Position numbers and translations under genes: made by a program. A DNA stretch of 64,000 nt from Jiangella alkaliphila. GTDB taxonomy: Bacteria > Actinomycetota > Actinomycetes > Jiangellales > Jiangellaceae. Of this stretch, positions 40,405 to 49,310 are shown one piece after another (position 1 is the first letter of the stretch; each line of letters starts with the position of its first letter). The DNA is taken from positions 682,001-746,000 of the forward strand of contig NZ_LT629791.1 in assembly GCF_900105925.1 (NCBI RefSeq), in the 5' to 3' direction. The notes below the pieces were generated by a model that searched no databases, was not told the origin of the DNA, and worked only from the letters and a program-made list of their open reading frames with translations.

Positions 40405-41330
40405 TCACCAACGACGCACATCGCCAGACGGTCGAGATCCCCGGCCCCTGGACACACCGGACCGTCGCCGCCAACGGCGCGCAGTTCCATGCGGCGGAGA
40501 TGGGACACGGACCCCTCGTCCTGCTCCTGCACGGCTTCCCGGAGTTCTGGTGGGCCTGGCGCCACCAGCTGCCCGCGCTCGCCGCGGCCGGCTGGCGCGC
40601 CGTCGCGCTCGACCTGCGCGGCGCCGGCGGCAGCGACAAGACCCCGCGCGGGTACGACGCGTTCACGTTCGCCGCCGACATCACCGGCGCGATCCTCTCC
40701 CTCGGCGAGCGCCGCGCCGTGCTCGTCGGTCACGGGTGGGGCGCCTACGGTGCGTGGACGGCGGCGGCGATGCGCCCGGCGCACGTCGACGCGCTCGCCG
40801 TCCTCTCGATGCCGCACCCGCTGGTGCTGCGCCGCCACCTGCTGCGCGGCCGGTTCCGGCACAGTGGGTCGCTGGCCTGGGTGCAGACCCCGATGGCGCC
40901 GGAGCGGCGGCTGATCGCCGACGACGGCGCCCACGTCGAGACGCTGCTGCGGCGCTGGTCGGCGCCCGGCTCGGCATTCCCCGACGACGAAGCGTCGCGC
41001 CACTATCGCGCCGCGATGCAGTTGTGGCCGGCGCCGCACTGCGCGCTGGAGTACCAGCGCTGGCTGGTCCGCTCGCTGTTCCGCGGCGACGGCCGCCGGT
41101 TCGCCAAGCGCGTCCAGGACCCGCTCACCATGCCGGTGCTGCAGGTGCACGGCGTCCAGGACTCCAACATGGACCTCGACCTCGCGGCGGCGTCGCGCGA
41201 GATGGTGGCCGGCGAGTACCACTGGCTGTCGCTGGAGTCGGCCGGGCACTTCCCGCACGAGGAGACGCCCGACGCCGTCACCGACGCACTGCTGGACTGG
41301 CTGGTGAAACAGCGCGATCGGCACGACTGA
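40401..41330 (+). CDS. Alpha/beta-hydrolase, epoxide-hydrolase-like, without a normal nucleophile (Rv3670-like)
   Basis: 309-residue alpha/beta-hydrolase. The oxyanion motif HGFPEFWWAWRHQ, the acid in VHGVQDSNMD and the His in SAGHFPHEE fit epoxide hydrolases. The nucleophile elbow, however, reads VGHGWGAYG, with Gly where the family has Asp (or Ser). So either it is not a hydrolase or it works differently. It overlaps the preceding gene by four bases, and the pair matches Rv3669-Rv3670. Confidence 0.78.
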   Translation: MITNDAHRQTVEIPGPWTHRTVAANGAQFHAAEMGHGPLVLLLHGFPEFWWAWRHQLPALAAAGWRAVALDLRGAGGSDKTPRGYDAFTFAADITGAILSLGERRAVLVGHGWGAYGAWTAAAMRPAHVDALAVLSMPHPLVLRRHLLRGRFRHSGSLAWVQTPMAPERRLIADDGAHVETLLRRWSAPGSAFPDDEASRHYRAAMQLWPAPHCALEYQRWLVRSLFRGDGRRFAKRVQDPLTMPVLQVHGVQDSNMDLDLAAASREMVAGEYHWLSLESAGHFPHEETPDAVTDALLDWLVKQRDRHD

Positions 41331-41458
41331 CGCTAGGATCGACGACGTTTCGTGTCTCTTCGAGGATCCGTGAGGGAGTGGGGTTGATGTCGGCGCGACA
41401 GGCCGCGGCCTGACTTCGTCCTGACCTCAGTCACTCGAGCACGAACGGAACCCTCACC

Positions 41459-41968
41459 ATGTCTCAGCACTGGATCACGCGCGCCGAGACCGGCGCCGAC
41501 ATCCCGGCCATCCACGATCTCACCGCCGCGGCGTTCGGCCGGCCGGACGAGGCCGACCTCATCGACGCGCTCCGTGCCGACTCCGCCTGGATCGACGGCC
41601 TGTCGATCGTCGCGGCCGGCTCGGACGGCACCGTCGTCGGCCACGCCCTGCTGACCCGCTGCCACATCGGCGACACCCCGGCGCTGTGCCTCGGGCCGTG
41701 CGCCGTACGGCCCGGTCGGCAGCGCTCCGGCGCCGGCTCCGCGGCCATCCGGGCCGCGCTGCGGGCCGCCCGCGACCGGGGCGAGCGCTTCGTCGCGGTC
41801 CTCGGGCACCCGGAGTACTACCCGCGGTTCGGCTTCGAGCGCGCGTCGAAGCACGGCATCGACACGACGCTGCCCGTGCCGGACGAGGCGCTGATGGCGC
41901 TCACGCTGGACCAGGCCCAGCCGCTGCCGTCCGGCACCATCCGGTACGCGGTGCCGTTCGGCGTCTAG
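41459..41968 (+). CDS. GNAT-family N-acetyltransferase (YhbS-like)
   Basis: 169-residue acetyltransferase. The acetyl-CoA-binding region is GPCAVRPGRQRSGAGSAAIR, and VLGHPEYYPRFGFERASKHG is the YhbS-type C-terminal signature. The P-loop consensus Q/RxxGxG/A is modified to RQRSGAG. Substrate unknown. It stands alone, preceded by a 128-base gap that includes a tiny frame encoding MSARQAAA (41387-41413), probably not meaningful. Confidence 0.84.
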   Translation: MSQHWITRAETGADIPAIHDLTAAAFGRPDEADLIDALRADSAWIDGLSIVAAGSDGTVVGHALLTRCHIGDTPALCLGPCAVRPGRQRSGAGSAAIRAALRAARDRGERFVAVLGHPEYYPRFGFERASKHGIDTTLPVPDEALMALTLDQAQPLPSGTIRYAVPFGV

Positions 41969-41998
41969 CCGCCGGAGAGCGGTCGCGCGCCGGCGCGG

Positions 41999-43192
41999 TC
42001 AGGTGCAGGAGCCGGTCGACACCGGTTCCGTCGCCTCGGCCGCGCCGGCCGCGAGCTCGGTGAACTCGCTCGGCGCCAGCGCGTAGCCGGTGTCGGGGTC
42101 GGTCAGCGACGCGGCGAACACCACGCCCAGCACGGTGCCGTCGGGCGAGATGAGCGGGCCGCCGGAGTTGCCCGGCCGGATGCTGCCGCGCAGCGAGACG
42201 ACCTCGCGGGTGATGGTGTTCTCGTCGTAGATGTCGTGCCCGATCAGCTCGTGGACGTCGCGGACGCGGACCTCTTCGCTGCGCAGCGGGCCGTTGTTCG
42301 GGTAGCCGATGACGGCGGCGTCGTCGCCGTTGCCCGGGTCGTCGGTGGTCATGGTCAGCTGCTCGAGCGGCAGGCCGGGGACGGCCAGCACGGCGAGGTC
42401 GGTCTCGGGGTCGAACGCGACCACCTCGGCGGCCAGCGGGTCGCCGTCGGGGAAGGTGACGACCGGCTCGCGGACGCCGGCCACCACGTGCGCGTTGGTC
42501 ATGATGCGCTCGGCCGCGACCACGAAGCCGCTGCCGGTGATGACCCGCTCGCAGGCCTCGGCGCGGCCGGTGATCTGCACGACGCTCTGAGCGGCCGTGC
42601 GCACCTCGGGGTCGCGGCGCAGCAGGCTGCCGGGCGGGCCGACGTCCACGATCGGCTCGGACGCCCACGGGACCACGACCTGCGGGAACCCGCCGGCCGC
42701 GACGACGTCCTCGAAGGCGTCGCGCAGGCTGTCGGGCGAGATCGGGACGGCCTCGTCGACCAGGTGCAGCAGCCGCGACTCGCGCACGCCGGGCGACGCG
42801 TACGGCACGGCCGCGGTCGAGACGGCCAGCCCGACCGCCCAGGCGGCCAGCAGCAGGCCGGCCACGCCGAGAACGGCGCCGCCGGCGGCGTCGAACTTCC
42901 GCGCCGGCTGCGACGACACCTTCGCCCGCACCCATCCACCGGCCCAGGCCAGCACGCCCTGCCCGATGGAGGCGACACCCAGCACCAGCAGGACGGCCAG
43001 CACCGACACCCCGAGCCCGGGGTCGAAGCTGCCGAGGACCAGCGGGACCAGCAGCAGCCCCGCGACGGCGCCGCCGACGAACCCGACGAAGGACAGGAGG
43101 CCGACGACGAAGCCGTGGGTCCAGCCGGTGTAGCCGACGACCACCGCCAAGATGATGATGATCAGGTCGACGGCGTTCAAGCCCAGCGTCAC
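41999..43192 (-). CDS. marP: Membrane-anchored serine protease MarP
   Basis: 397-residue periplasmic protease for acid and oxidative stress tolerance in mycobacteria. Four N-terminal helices (about 8-125, CvpA-like) anchor it, then a chymotrypsin-like domain follows. The triad is His235 (MTNAHVVAG), Asp265 (PETDLAVL) and Ser343 (PGNSGGPL). Cys214 and Cys396 match the disulfide described for M. tuberculosis MarP. The stop overlaps nothing; the start overlaps the Nudix gene by four bases, giving the order nth-nudix-marP as one operon. Confidence 0.93.
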   Translation of the reverse strand: MTLGLNAVDLIIIILAVVVGYTGWTHGFVVGLLSFVGFVGGAVAGLLLVPLVLGSFDPGLGVSVLAVLLVLGVASIGQGVLAWAGGWVRAKVSSQPARKFDAAGGAVLGVAGLLLAAWAVGLAVSTAAVPYASPGVRESRLLHLVDEAVPISPDSLRDAFEDVVAAGGFPQVVVPWASEPIVDVGPPGSLLRRDPEVRTAAQSVVQITGRAEACERVITGSGFVVAAERIMTNAHVVAGVREPVVTFPDGDPLAAEVVAFDPETDLAVLAVPGLPLEQLTMTTDDPGNGDDAAVIGYPNNGPLRSEEVRVRDVHELIGHDIYDENTITREVVSLRGSIRPGNSGGPLISPDGTVLGVVFAASLTDPDTGYALAPSEFTELAAGAAEATEPVSTGSCT

Positions 43193-43860
43193 GACCCACC
43201 TCGACCTTCACGGATCAGGCCCGGCCCCGTTGGCATCGGTTCGACGAGAGTACGATCCCACGGCTCGGCGATTCCGGCAGCATCGAACAAAGTGGACAGA
43301 ACGCCCGCCGTGAATCCCCAGATCAACAACCCACTGGCGCGGAAGGCCGGCCCGGTGTACCCGGACGGGTACCGCACCTGCAGCCGGTGGGCGGGGTCGG
43401 TGAGCTCGCTGACCGGCACCCGGTGCACCGACGCGACCTCGGCGGGGTCGGCGACGCGCACCTCGCAGGGCTCGCGCCACCAGGCCAGCACCGGCGTGAC
43501 CGAGTAGTTCGAGACCGACAGCCACAGCGGCGGCAGCGTGGCGATGACCTCGACGCCGGTGGGGTCGACGCCGGTCTCCTCGGCGCACTCGCGCAGCGCC
43601 GTGCCGACCGGGCCGCCGTCGTCGGGCTCGGCGCCACCGCCCGGGAACGCCGCCTGACCGGCGTGGCTGCGCAGCCCGGCCGCCCGCTCGATCAGCAGGA
43701 CGTCGGGCCGGCCGTCGGTCTCGCCGAACAGCATGAGGACCGCCGACTCGCGCGCGGAGTCGTCAGGCGTCGGCCACTGGCCGGCCTGAGCGGCCCACGC
43801 GCCGGTGGCGGCGTCGGCGATGCGCCGCATCCACGCGGGCAGGCCGGCGGCGGTCGTCAT
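43189..43860 (-). CDS. Nudix hydrolase, CoA pyrophosphatase-like
   Basis: 223-residue Nudix protein. The box is complete: [20 protein letters not shown] followed by EETGVD. Upstream QAAFPGGG and the sequence [15 protein letters not shown] fit the NUDT7/NUDT8 CoA group. Probably hydrolyses CoA or related diphosphates. It overlaps nth upstream and marP downstream by four bases each. In M. tuberculosis a thioredoxin-like gene (Rv3673c) lies between this gene and nth; it is absent here. Confidence 0.88.
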   Translation of the reverse strand: MTTAAGLPAWMRRIADAATGAWAAQAGQWPTPDDSARESAVLMLFGETDGRPDVLLIERAAGLRSHAGQAAFPGGGAEPDDGGPVGTALRECAEETGVDPTGVEVIATLPPLWLSVSNYSVTPVLAWWREPCEVRVADPAEVASVHRVPVSELTDPAHRLQVRYPSGYTGPAFRASGLLIWGFTAGVLSTLFDAAGIAEPWDRTLVEPMPTGPGLIREGRGGS

Positions 43861-44570
43861 GCACGCGGCCCTTCACGGACCAGCTTGGCGGCCACCTTGG
43901 GGTCGGTGGGACCCTCGCCGTAGGACGGGCACAGCCGGGCCAGCGGGCACGCGCCGCAGGCCGGCCGGCGCGCGTGGCAGCGGCGCCGTCCGTGCCAGAT
44001 GACCCGGTGCGAGAGCATGGTCCACTCGCTCTTCGGGAACAGCGCACCGATCTCGGCCTCGACCTTGTCGGGGTCGGTCTGGCTGGTCCAGCCGAACCGG
44101 CGCACCAGGCGGCCGAAGTGGGTGTCGACGGTGATGCCGGGCACGCCGAACGCGTTGCCGAGCACGACGTTGGCGGTCTTGCGGCCGACGCCGGGCAGCG
44201 TGACGAGGTCCTTCAGCTTGCCCGGCACCTCGCCGCCGAACCGCTCGACCAGCGCCTGCGACAACCCGAGGATGGACTGCGTCTTCGCCCGGAAGAACCC
44301 GGTGGGCTGGATGATCTTCTCGACGTCGTCGCGCTCCGCGGCCGACAGCGCGACGGCGTCGGGGTAGCGGGCGAACAGTGTGGGCGTGACGCCGTTGACC
44401 CGGACGTCGGTGGTCTGGGCGGACAGCACCGTCGCGATCAGCAGTTCGAAGGGCGAGGCGAAGTCGAGCTCGCAGTGCGCGTCGGGATACGTCGCGTCGA
44501 GCTCACGGTTGATCCTGCGGGCCCGCCGGGTGAGCGCGAGCTTGGACTCGGTAGCGACCATCGACACCAC
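43857..44570 (-). CDS. nth: Endonuclease III
   Basis: 237-residue DNA glycosylase/AP lyase that removes oxidised pyrimidines. The helix-hairpin-helix [13 protein letters not shown] contains the catalytic lysine, the catalytic Asp is in VDTHFGRLV, and the C-terminal cysteines of [17 protein letters not shown] have the C-x6-C-x2-C-x5-C spacing for a 4Fe-4S cluster. The first few residues are uncertain: two ATG codons lie four codons apart. Divergent from crp. Confidence 0.95.
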   Translation of the reverse strand: MVSMVATESKLALTRRARRINRELDATYPDAHCELDFASPFELLIATVLSAQTTDVRVNGVTPTLFARYPDAVALSAAERDDVEKIIQPTGFFRAKTQSILGLSQALVERFGGEVPGKLKDLVTLPGVGRKTANVVLGNAFGVPGITVDTHFGRLVRRFGWTSQTDPDKVEAEIGALFPKSEWTMLSHRVIWHGRRRCHARRPACGACPLARLCPSYGEGPTDPKVAAKLVREGPRA

Positions 44571-44657
44571 TTCACTCTACGTTCCCGCGCCGACAACCCC
44601 GTGCGCGAATAGGCATCGCGGGGGCGAATGGTCCGCCATGATGGCACCCAGGCACAA

Positions 44658-44663
44658 TAGGTT
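44658..44663 (+). promoter_or_regulatory. -10 element of the crp promoter
   Basis: TAGGTT (44658-44663), overlapping CACAAT (44653-44658), is the only good -10 in the nth-crp gap. It implies a leader of about 60 bases ending in a strong AAGGAGG site before the GTG at 44731. A short palindrome GCCATGATGGC lies just upstream, near 44635-44645. Confidence 0.4.
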
Positions 44664-44730
44664 GCGGCCGACGTGACGCGAAACACCAGACCGTGACCGC
44701 GCGTGGCTCGACGGCAAGGAGGATCTGGCA

Positions 44731-45408
44731 GTGGCTGACGACGCTCTACGGAGCGCACTTCTGTTCCGCGAACTCGACGACGAGGCCGCCGGCGCGCTGC
44801 GCGCGTCGATGACCGAAGTGCACCTGAGCCGGGGCGAGACCCTCTTCCGCGAGGGCGACGAGGGCGACCGCGTCTACGTCGTCACCGAGGGCAAGATCAA
44901 GCTCGGCCGCACCGCGCCCGACGGCCGCGAGAACCTGCTGGCGCTGCTCGGTCCCGGGCAGATGTTCGGCGAGCTGTCGCTGTTCGACCCCGGTCCACGC
45001 TCGGCCACGGCGACCGCCGTCACCGACACCACGCTGTGGAGCCTCAGCCACGCCGACCTCACGCCCTGGCTGACCGGGCGGCCCGAGGTGGCTCGCGGCC
45101 TGCTGCTGCAGCTGGCGTCGCGGCTGCGCCGGTCCAACGACATCCAGACCGACCTGGTGTTCTCCGACGTGCCGGGGCGGGTGGCCAAGCAGCTGCTCGA
45201 CCTCTCGACCCGGTTCGGCGTGCCGTCCGAGGAGGGCATGCGGGTCGTCCACGACCTCACGCAGGAAGAGCTGGCCCAGCTGGTCGGCGCGTCCCGCGAG
45301 ACGGTCAACAAGGCGCTGGCCGACTTCGTGTCGCGCGGCTGGCTGCGGCTGGAGCAGCGCTCCGTCGTCGTCCTCGACGTCGACCGCCTGCGCCGCCGCG
45401 CCCGCTGA
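44731..45408 (+). CDS. crp: Crp/Fnr-family transcription factor (Rv3676-like CRP)
   Basis: 225-residue global regulator. The cyclic-nucleotide-binding domain (about 10-120) contains LFREGDEGDRVYVVTEGKIK and MFGELSLFDPGPRSATATAV, close to the mycobacterial CRP phosphate-binding cassette. The C-terminal helix-turn-helix reads LTQEELAQLVGASRETVNKA. No Fnr-type cysteines are present. The start GTG has an AAGGAGG site 8 bases upstream. A good CRP-like site occurs at 31530. Confidence 0.93.
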   Translation: MADDALRSALLFRELDDEAAGALRASMTEVHLSRGETLFREGDEGDRVYVVTEGKIKLGRTAPDGRENLLALLGPGQMFGELSLFDPGPRSATATAVTDTTLWSLSHADLTPWLTGRPEVARGLLLQLASRLRRSNDIQTDLVFSDVPGRVAKQLLDLSTRFGVPSEEGMRVVHDLTQEELAQLVGASRETVNKALADFVSRGWLRLEQRSVVVLDVDRLRRRAR

Positions 45409-45427
45409 CGCGTGTCGGCCTGCGCGG

Positions 45428-46189
45428 TCAGCCGGTCGCGCGCAGGTAGGCGAGCGTCGCCTCGACGGTGAGTTCGGCGGCCGGCCAGAGCGTGCGGTCG
45501 ACGTCGGCGTAGACCACCTCGACCACGTCGCGGGCGGTGGTCGCGCCGCCGGCCAGCGCGGCCCGCACCTGCTCGATCCGCTGCTTCCGGTGCGCGATGT
45601 ACTCGTCGACGACGGTGACCGCGTGCGGCCGCAGCGGGCCGTGGCCGGGCAGCAGCAGCGCGTCGCGCGGGACGGCCGTACGGAGCAGCTCCAGCGACGC
45701 CAGATAGTCGCCGAGGTCGCCGTCGGGGTGCGACACGATCGTCGTGCCACGGCCGAGGACGGTGTCGCCGCTGAACAGCAGCACCGACTCGCCGTCGTCG
45801 GCGACGAACGACACCGAGTCGGCCGTGTGCCCGGGGGTGTCCAGGACCAGCAGACCCAGGTCGTCCAGCCGCTCACCGTGCGCCGGCAGCTCCGCGTCGG
45901 CGCCGCTGGCGGCCGGGTCGCGGGCCAGCACCGGCGCGCCGCCGGTCAGCTCGCGGAACAGCTCGATGCCGCCGCAGTGGTCCTCGTGGTGGTGCGTGAC
46001 GAGCGCCAGCGACACCGAACCCAGCGACAGGACGGCGTCGAGGTGCTCCTCCAGCCACGGCCCGGGATCGATGACGACGATGCCGTCGGCGGTGCGCAGC
46101 ACGTAGGTGTTGGTGCCGTCGAGCGTCATCGGCCCGGGGTTGTCGGCGCGGACCAGCCGGCACCACTCCGGCAGCACCACGTCGGTCAC
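45428..46189 (-). CDS. Metallo-beta-lactamase-fold hydrolase (Rv3677c-like)
   Basis: 253-residue MBL-fold hydrolase. The zinc motif is THHHEDHCGG, with the further ligands in DTPGHTADS, FSGDTVLG and LPGHGPL. The C-terminal helical cap (HRKQRIEQVRAAL) resembles LACTB2-like endoribonuclease/hydrolases. Substrate unknown. The GTG at 46187-46189 gives the usual start and overlaps the Nudix gene by four bases. Confidence 0.88.
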   Translation of the reverse strand: MTDVVLPEWCRLVRADNPGPMTLDGTNTYVLRTADGIVVIDPGPWLEEHLDAVLSLGSVSLALVTHHHEDHCGGIELFRELTGGAPVLARDPAASGADAELPAHGERLDDLGLLVLDTPGHTADSVSFVADDGESVLLFSGDTVLGRGTTIVSHPDGDLGDYLASLELLRTAVPRDALLLPGHGPLRPHAVTVVDEYIAHRKQRIEQVRAALAGGATTARDVVEVVYADVDRTLWPAAELTVEATLAYLRATG

Positions 46190-46887
46190 GTCGGCTTCCC
46201 CTCGTCGTCTGGGTCGTCGCCTGGGTCGTCGCCGGGATAGTCCGGATCGCCGGGCAGCAGGCTCCACACCTGCGCGCCGTCGTCGAGCCAGCCGGGCAGG
46301 ACGGTCTCGGTGGCCCGGCCGGCGCCCGCGGCCAGCGCCTCCGCCACCGTCGCGAACTGGGTGATCGAGGTCAGCAGCACCGCCGTCGGCGGCAGCGCGA
46401 CCCACTCGCCGGCGTCGGCCCGGGCCAGCGCGTCGGCCGGCCGCACCCACCCCACCTCCGACGCCTCGCCGGAGACGTCGGCCGGTTCCTGTCCGTCCGG
46501 CAGCGCCGCCAGGTAGAACCAGGTGTCGTAGCGGCGCTCCTCGAACCGCGGCGTGACCCAGTGCGCCCACGGCACGAGGTCGCCCGGCGCCAGCGTGACG
46601 CCGGTCTCCTCGTGCGTCTCGCGGATCGCGGCGCGAACGAACGCCTCGGCCGCGTCGGCGCCGTCGACCGGATCGACCTTGCCGCCGGGGAACGCCAGCA
46701 TGCCGCCGAACGCCATGCCGACGTGCCGGACGTGCACGTACACCTCGACGCCGCCGCCGGTTCCGTCGCGCAACAGGCCGACCGTCGACGAGGGTCGCGG
46801 CGAAGAGACCGGCAGGCCGCCGGCGGCGAACGCCCGGGCCCGTTCCGCGATCGGCGCGGGCAGCGCCCGCCGTCCGCCGTCGGTCAC
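46186..46887 (-). CDS. Nudix hydrolase (NUDT19-like)
   Basis: 233-residue Nudix-domain protein. The box starts GGKVDPVDG and, after an insert typical of the NUDT19 type, continues AAIRETHEETGV. Other conserved parts are GMLAFPGG and WAHWVTPRFEERRYDTWFYL. The last 15 residues are an acidic Asp/Gly/Pro tail. GTG start. The operon order on this strand is DUF4177, RidA, Nudix, MBL hydrolase. Confidence 0.87.
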   Translation of the reverse strand: MTDGGRRALPAPIAERARAFAAGGLPVSSPRPSSTVGLLRDGTGGGVEVYVHVRHVGMAFGGMLAFPGGKVDPVDGADAAEAFVRAAIRETHEETGVTLAPGDLVPWAHWVTPRFEERRYDTWFYLAALPDGQEPADVSGEASEVGWVRPADALARADAGEWVALPPTAVLLTSITQFATVAEALAAGAGRATETVLPGWLDDGAQVWSLLPGDPDYPGDDPGDDPDDEGKPT

Positions 46888-46895
46888 CCGAGGCC

Positions 46896-47360
46896 TCAGC
46901 CGACCTCGACGATCATCTCGACCTCGACCGGCGCGTCCAGCGGCAGCACCGTCAGGCCGACCGCGCTGCGGGCGTGCTGGCCGAGGTCGCCGAAGACCTT
47001 GCCGAGCAGGTCGCTGGCGCCGTTGACCACCTGCGGCTGCCCGGTGAAGTCGGGCGTCGACGCGACGAAGCCGAGCAGCTTCACCACGCGGGTGACGGCG
47101 GACAGGTCGCCGACCTCGGCGCGGATGGCGGCCAGCGCGTTGAGCGCGCACTGCTGGGCGCACTCGTACGCCTGCTCCGGTGTGACGTCGGCGCCGACCT
47201 TGCCCTTGTGCAGCAGCTCGCCGTCGCGCATCGGCACCTGGCCGGACGTGAAGACGAACGAACCGCTGCGTACGGCCGGGACGTACGCAGCGACCGGCTT
47301 GACGACGTCGGGCAGGCTCAGACCGAGCTCGGCCAGCCGTTCCTCGGGGGTGCCCGTCAT
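46896..47360 (-). CDS. RidA/YjgF-family deaminase (Rv3678c-like)
   Basis: 154-residue member of the RidA family, which removes reactive enamine/imine intermediates. It has SFVFTSGQVPMRDGELLHKG, QQCALNALAAIRAEVG and VVKLLGFVASTPDF. The C-terminal Glu of PVEVEMIVEV is kept, but the substrate-binding Arg of canonical RidA (near RxxR in ARSAVGLTVLPL) is only partly conserved. The start overlaps the DUF4177 stop by four bases. Confidence 0.87.
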   Translation of the reverse strand: MTGTPEERLAELGLSLPDVVKPVAAYVPAVRSGSFVFTSGQVPMRDGELLHKGKVGADVTPEQAYECAQQCALNALAAIRAEVGDLSAVTRVVKLLGFVASTPDFTGQPQVVNGASDLLGKVFGDLGQHARSAVGLTVLPLDAPVEVEMIVEVG

Positions 47361-47515
47361 TCCGGCTTCTCCCGTTTGAAGTAAGCCACCACGTTCTCGG
47401 GGTTCATGCCGGGGACGATCTGGACCAGCTCCCAGCCGTCCTCGCCCCAGTTGTCCAGGATCTGCTTGGTCGCGTGCACCAACACGGGCGCGGTCGCGTA
47501 CTCCCACTTGGCCAT
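47357..47515 (-). CDS. Small DUF4177 protein (Rv3678A-like)
   Basis: 52-residue protein: it begins MAKWEYATAPVLVHATKQIL and ends ENVVAYFKREKPE. The pattern W-EY-....-ILD-WG--GWELV-I is typical of DUF4177. The ATG is at 47513-47515 and the stop overlaps the RidA start. Function unknown. Conserved position before RidA in actinobacteria supports that it is real despite its size. Confidence 0.85.
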   Translation of the reverse strand: MAKWEYATAPVLVHATKQILDNWGEDGWELVQIVPGMNPENVVAYFKREKPE

Positions 47516-47539
47516 GGGCGCGAGCCTACTGGGCGCTCG

Positions 47540-48052
47540 TCATGCCCAGCGCGAGCCCTGGCCGAGGTGCTCGTCGAAGACCAGCCAGGTGCGGGTGCTC
47601 AGCACGCCGGCGACGTCCTGGATGTGCTCGAGGACGACGTGGCGCAGCTCGCTGTTGTTGGGCGCGCGGACCAGGGCCAGCACGTCGAAGTCGCCGCCGA
47701 CGAGCGCGAAGTGCTCGACGTACGGCAGCGACCCGAGCGCGGCGGACACCTCGCGCCAGGCGTTCTGCTGGATCGACAGCATGACGTAGGCGCTGGTGGC
47801 CAGGCCGGCGCGCTCGGGACTGACCTGCGCGGAGAAGCCGGTGATGACGCCGTCGGCGAGCAGCCGGTCGACCCGCGCGTAGGCGTTGGCCCGCGACACG
47901 TGCACCCGTTCGGCCAGCTGCCGGATGGACAGCCGGCCCTGCTCGACCAGCTCGGCCAGGATGCGGCGGTCGACGTCGTCGAGGTCGCGGGCAGACGAAC
48001 GGCCGGTGTTCCAGGTGTGACCGCCATCACCCTGAGACGTTTGGTCGCTCAT
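47540..48052 (-). CDS. bkdR: Lrp/AsnC-family regulator, likely BkdR
   Basis: 170-residue regulator. The helix-turn-helix reads DVDRRILAELVEQGRLSIRQ then LAERVHVSRANAYARVDRLL, and the C-terminal RAM ligand domain contains GGDFDVLALVR. The first 25 residues are polar and disordered. It is divergent from the branched-chain oxoacid dehydrogenase operon, so regulation by branched-chain amino acids or oxoacids is likely. Confidence 0.85.
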   Translation of the reverse strand: MSDQTSQGDGGHTWNTGRSSARDLDDVDRRILAELVEQGRLSIRQLAERVHVSRANAYARVDRLLADGVITGFSAQVSPERAGLATSAYVMLSIQQNAWREVSAALGSLPYVEHFALVGGDFDVLALVRAPNNSELRHVVLEHIQDVAGVLSTRTWLVFDEHLGQGSRWA

Positions 48053-48097
48053 CGTCGCTCCGCTCTACCAGTTGTCACCGATTTCGGCCCCGTTGTA

Positions 48098-48111
48098 GAG
48101 ATGACCATCTC
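48098..48111. promoter_or_regulatory. Inverted repeat between bkdR and the bkd operon
   Basis: GAGAT-GACC-ATCTC, a perfect 5-bp inverted repeat about 46 bases from the bkdR start and 59 from the E1alpha start; a plausible BkdR site. Confidence 0.45.
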
Positions 48112-48169
48112 ATGAGGAGGACGATTCGAGGATATAGAGCTTCCGCCTGCCGACAGAGGTGACTGAGCC

Positions 48170-49300
48170 ATGACCACGCAGGCCGAGCACCGGATGCCCG
48201 CCGCCACGGCCATCGGGTCCGCCGACGCCGCGCTGCTGCCGTCCGCCGAACCGGTCCGGTTCCTCGACGACGACGGCGGCCCCGCGCCGGGCGACGCCCA
48301 CGGCCGGTACGAACGGCCGTCCACCGAACTGCTGCGCCGCGCCTACGACGCGATGGTGCTGGGCCGCCGGTTCGACGCCCAGGCGACGGCTCTGACGAAG
48401 CAGGGCCGGCTCGCCGTCTACCCGTCCAGCCGCGGCCAGGAGGCGGGCGAGATCGGCGCCGTCCTCGCGCTGCGCGACACCGACTGGCTGTTCCCGACCT
48501 ACCGCGACACGATGGCGCTGATCGGCCGCGGCATCGATCCGGTCGAGGCACTGACGCTGCTGCGCGGCAGCTGGCACTGCGGCTACGACCCGATGGCCAC
48601 GCGCACGGCGCCGCAGTGCACCCCGCTGGCCACTCACGCCCCGCACGCCGTCGGCGTCGCCTACGCCGCCAAGCGACGCGGCGAGGACACCGTCGCGCTG
48701 GTGCTGATCGGCGACGGCGGCACCAGCGAGGGCGACTTCCACGAGGCGCTGAACTTCGCCGCGGTCTTCCACGCGCCGGTGGTGTTCCTGGTGCAGAACA
48801 ACGGGTTCGCCATCTCGGTCCCGCTGTCGCGTCAGACGGCGGCGCCGTCGCTGGCACACAAGGGCGTCGGCTACGGCATCCGCGGCGAGCGCGTCGACGG
48901 CAACGACCCGCTCGCTGTCCTGGCCGTGCTCACCGACGCCGTCGAGTCCGCCCGCGCGGGCGGCGGGCCGGTGCTCGTCGAGGCGCACACCTACCGCGTC
49001 GAGCCGCACACCAACGCCGACGACGACGCCCGCTACCGCGACCACGACGAGGTCGAGGCGTGGAAGCGGCGTGACCCGATCGCCCGGCTGGAGGCGCACC
49101 TGCGCTCCCGCGGCGAGCTGACCGACGACGACGTCGCGGCGGCGCGGTCGGCGGCCGAGGAGTACGCCACCGACGTCCGGACCCGGCTGTCGGAGGAGGC
49201 GACCGGCGACCCCGCCGAGCTGTTCGCGCACGTCTACGCCGAGCCGACGCCGCAGCTGCGCGAGCAGGCCGGCTGGCTGGCCGAGGAGCTCGCGCGATGA
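48170..49300 (+). CDS. bkdA: Branched-chain 2-oxoacid dehydrogenase E1 alpha
   Basis: 376-residue TPP-dependent subunit that decarboxylates branched-chain (or pyruvate-like) oxoacids. The thiamine motif is GDGGTSEGDFHEALNFAAVF ending in QNN, and the phosphorylation-loop region YRVEPHTNADDDARYRD matches the E1alpha type. The start is ATG at 48170. Followed 10 bases later by E1 beta. The product is a precursor of branched fatty acids and acyl-CoA starters in actinomycetes. Confidence 0.9.
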   Translation: MTTQAEHRMPAATAIGSADAALLPSAEPVRFLDDDGGPAPGDAHGRYERPSTELLRRAYDAMVLGRRFDAQATALTKQGRLAVYPSSRGQEAGEIGAVLALRDTDWLFPTYRDTMALIGRGIDPVEALTLLRGSWHCGYDPMATRTAPQCTPLATHAPHAVGVAYAAKRRGEDTVALVLIGDGGTSEGDFHEALNFAAVFHAPVVFLVQNNGFAISVPLSRQTAAPSLAHKGVGYGIRGERVDGNDPLAVLAVLTDAVESARAGGGPVLVEAHTYRVEPHTNADDDARYRDHDEVEAWKRRDPIARLEAHLRSRGELTDDDVAAARSAAEEYATDVRTRLSEEATGDPAELFAHVYAEPTPQLREQAGWLAEELAR

Positions 49301-49310
49301 CGGTGACCCC

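Noticed and set aside
41387-41413. Leader peptide MSARQAAA upstream of the GNAT gene
   Set aside because: Too short, with no repeated regulatory codons or attenuator structure.
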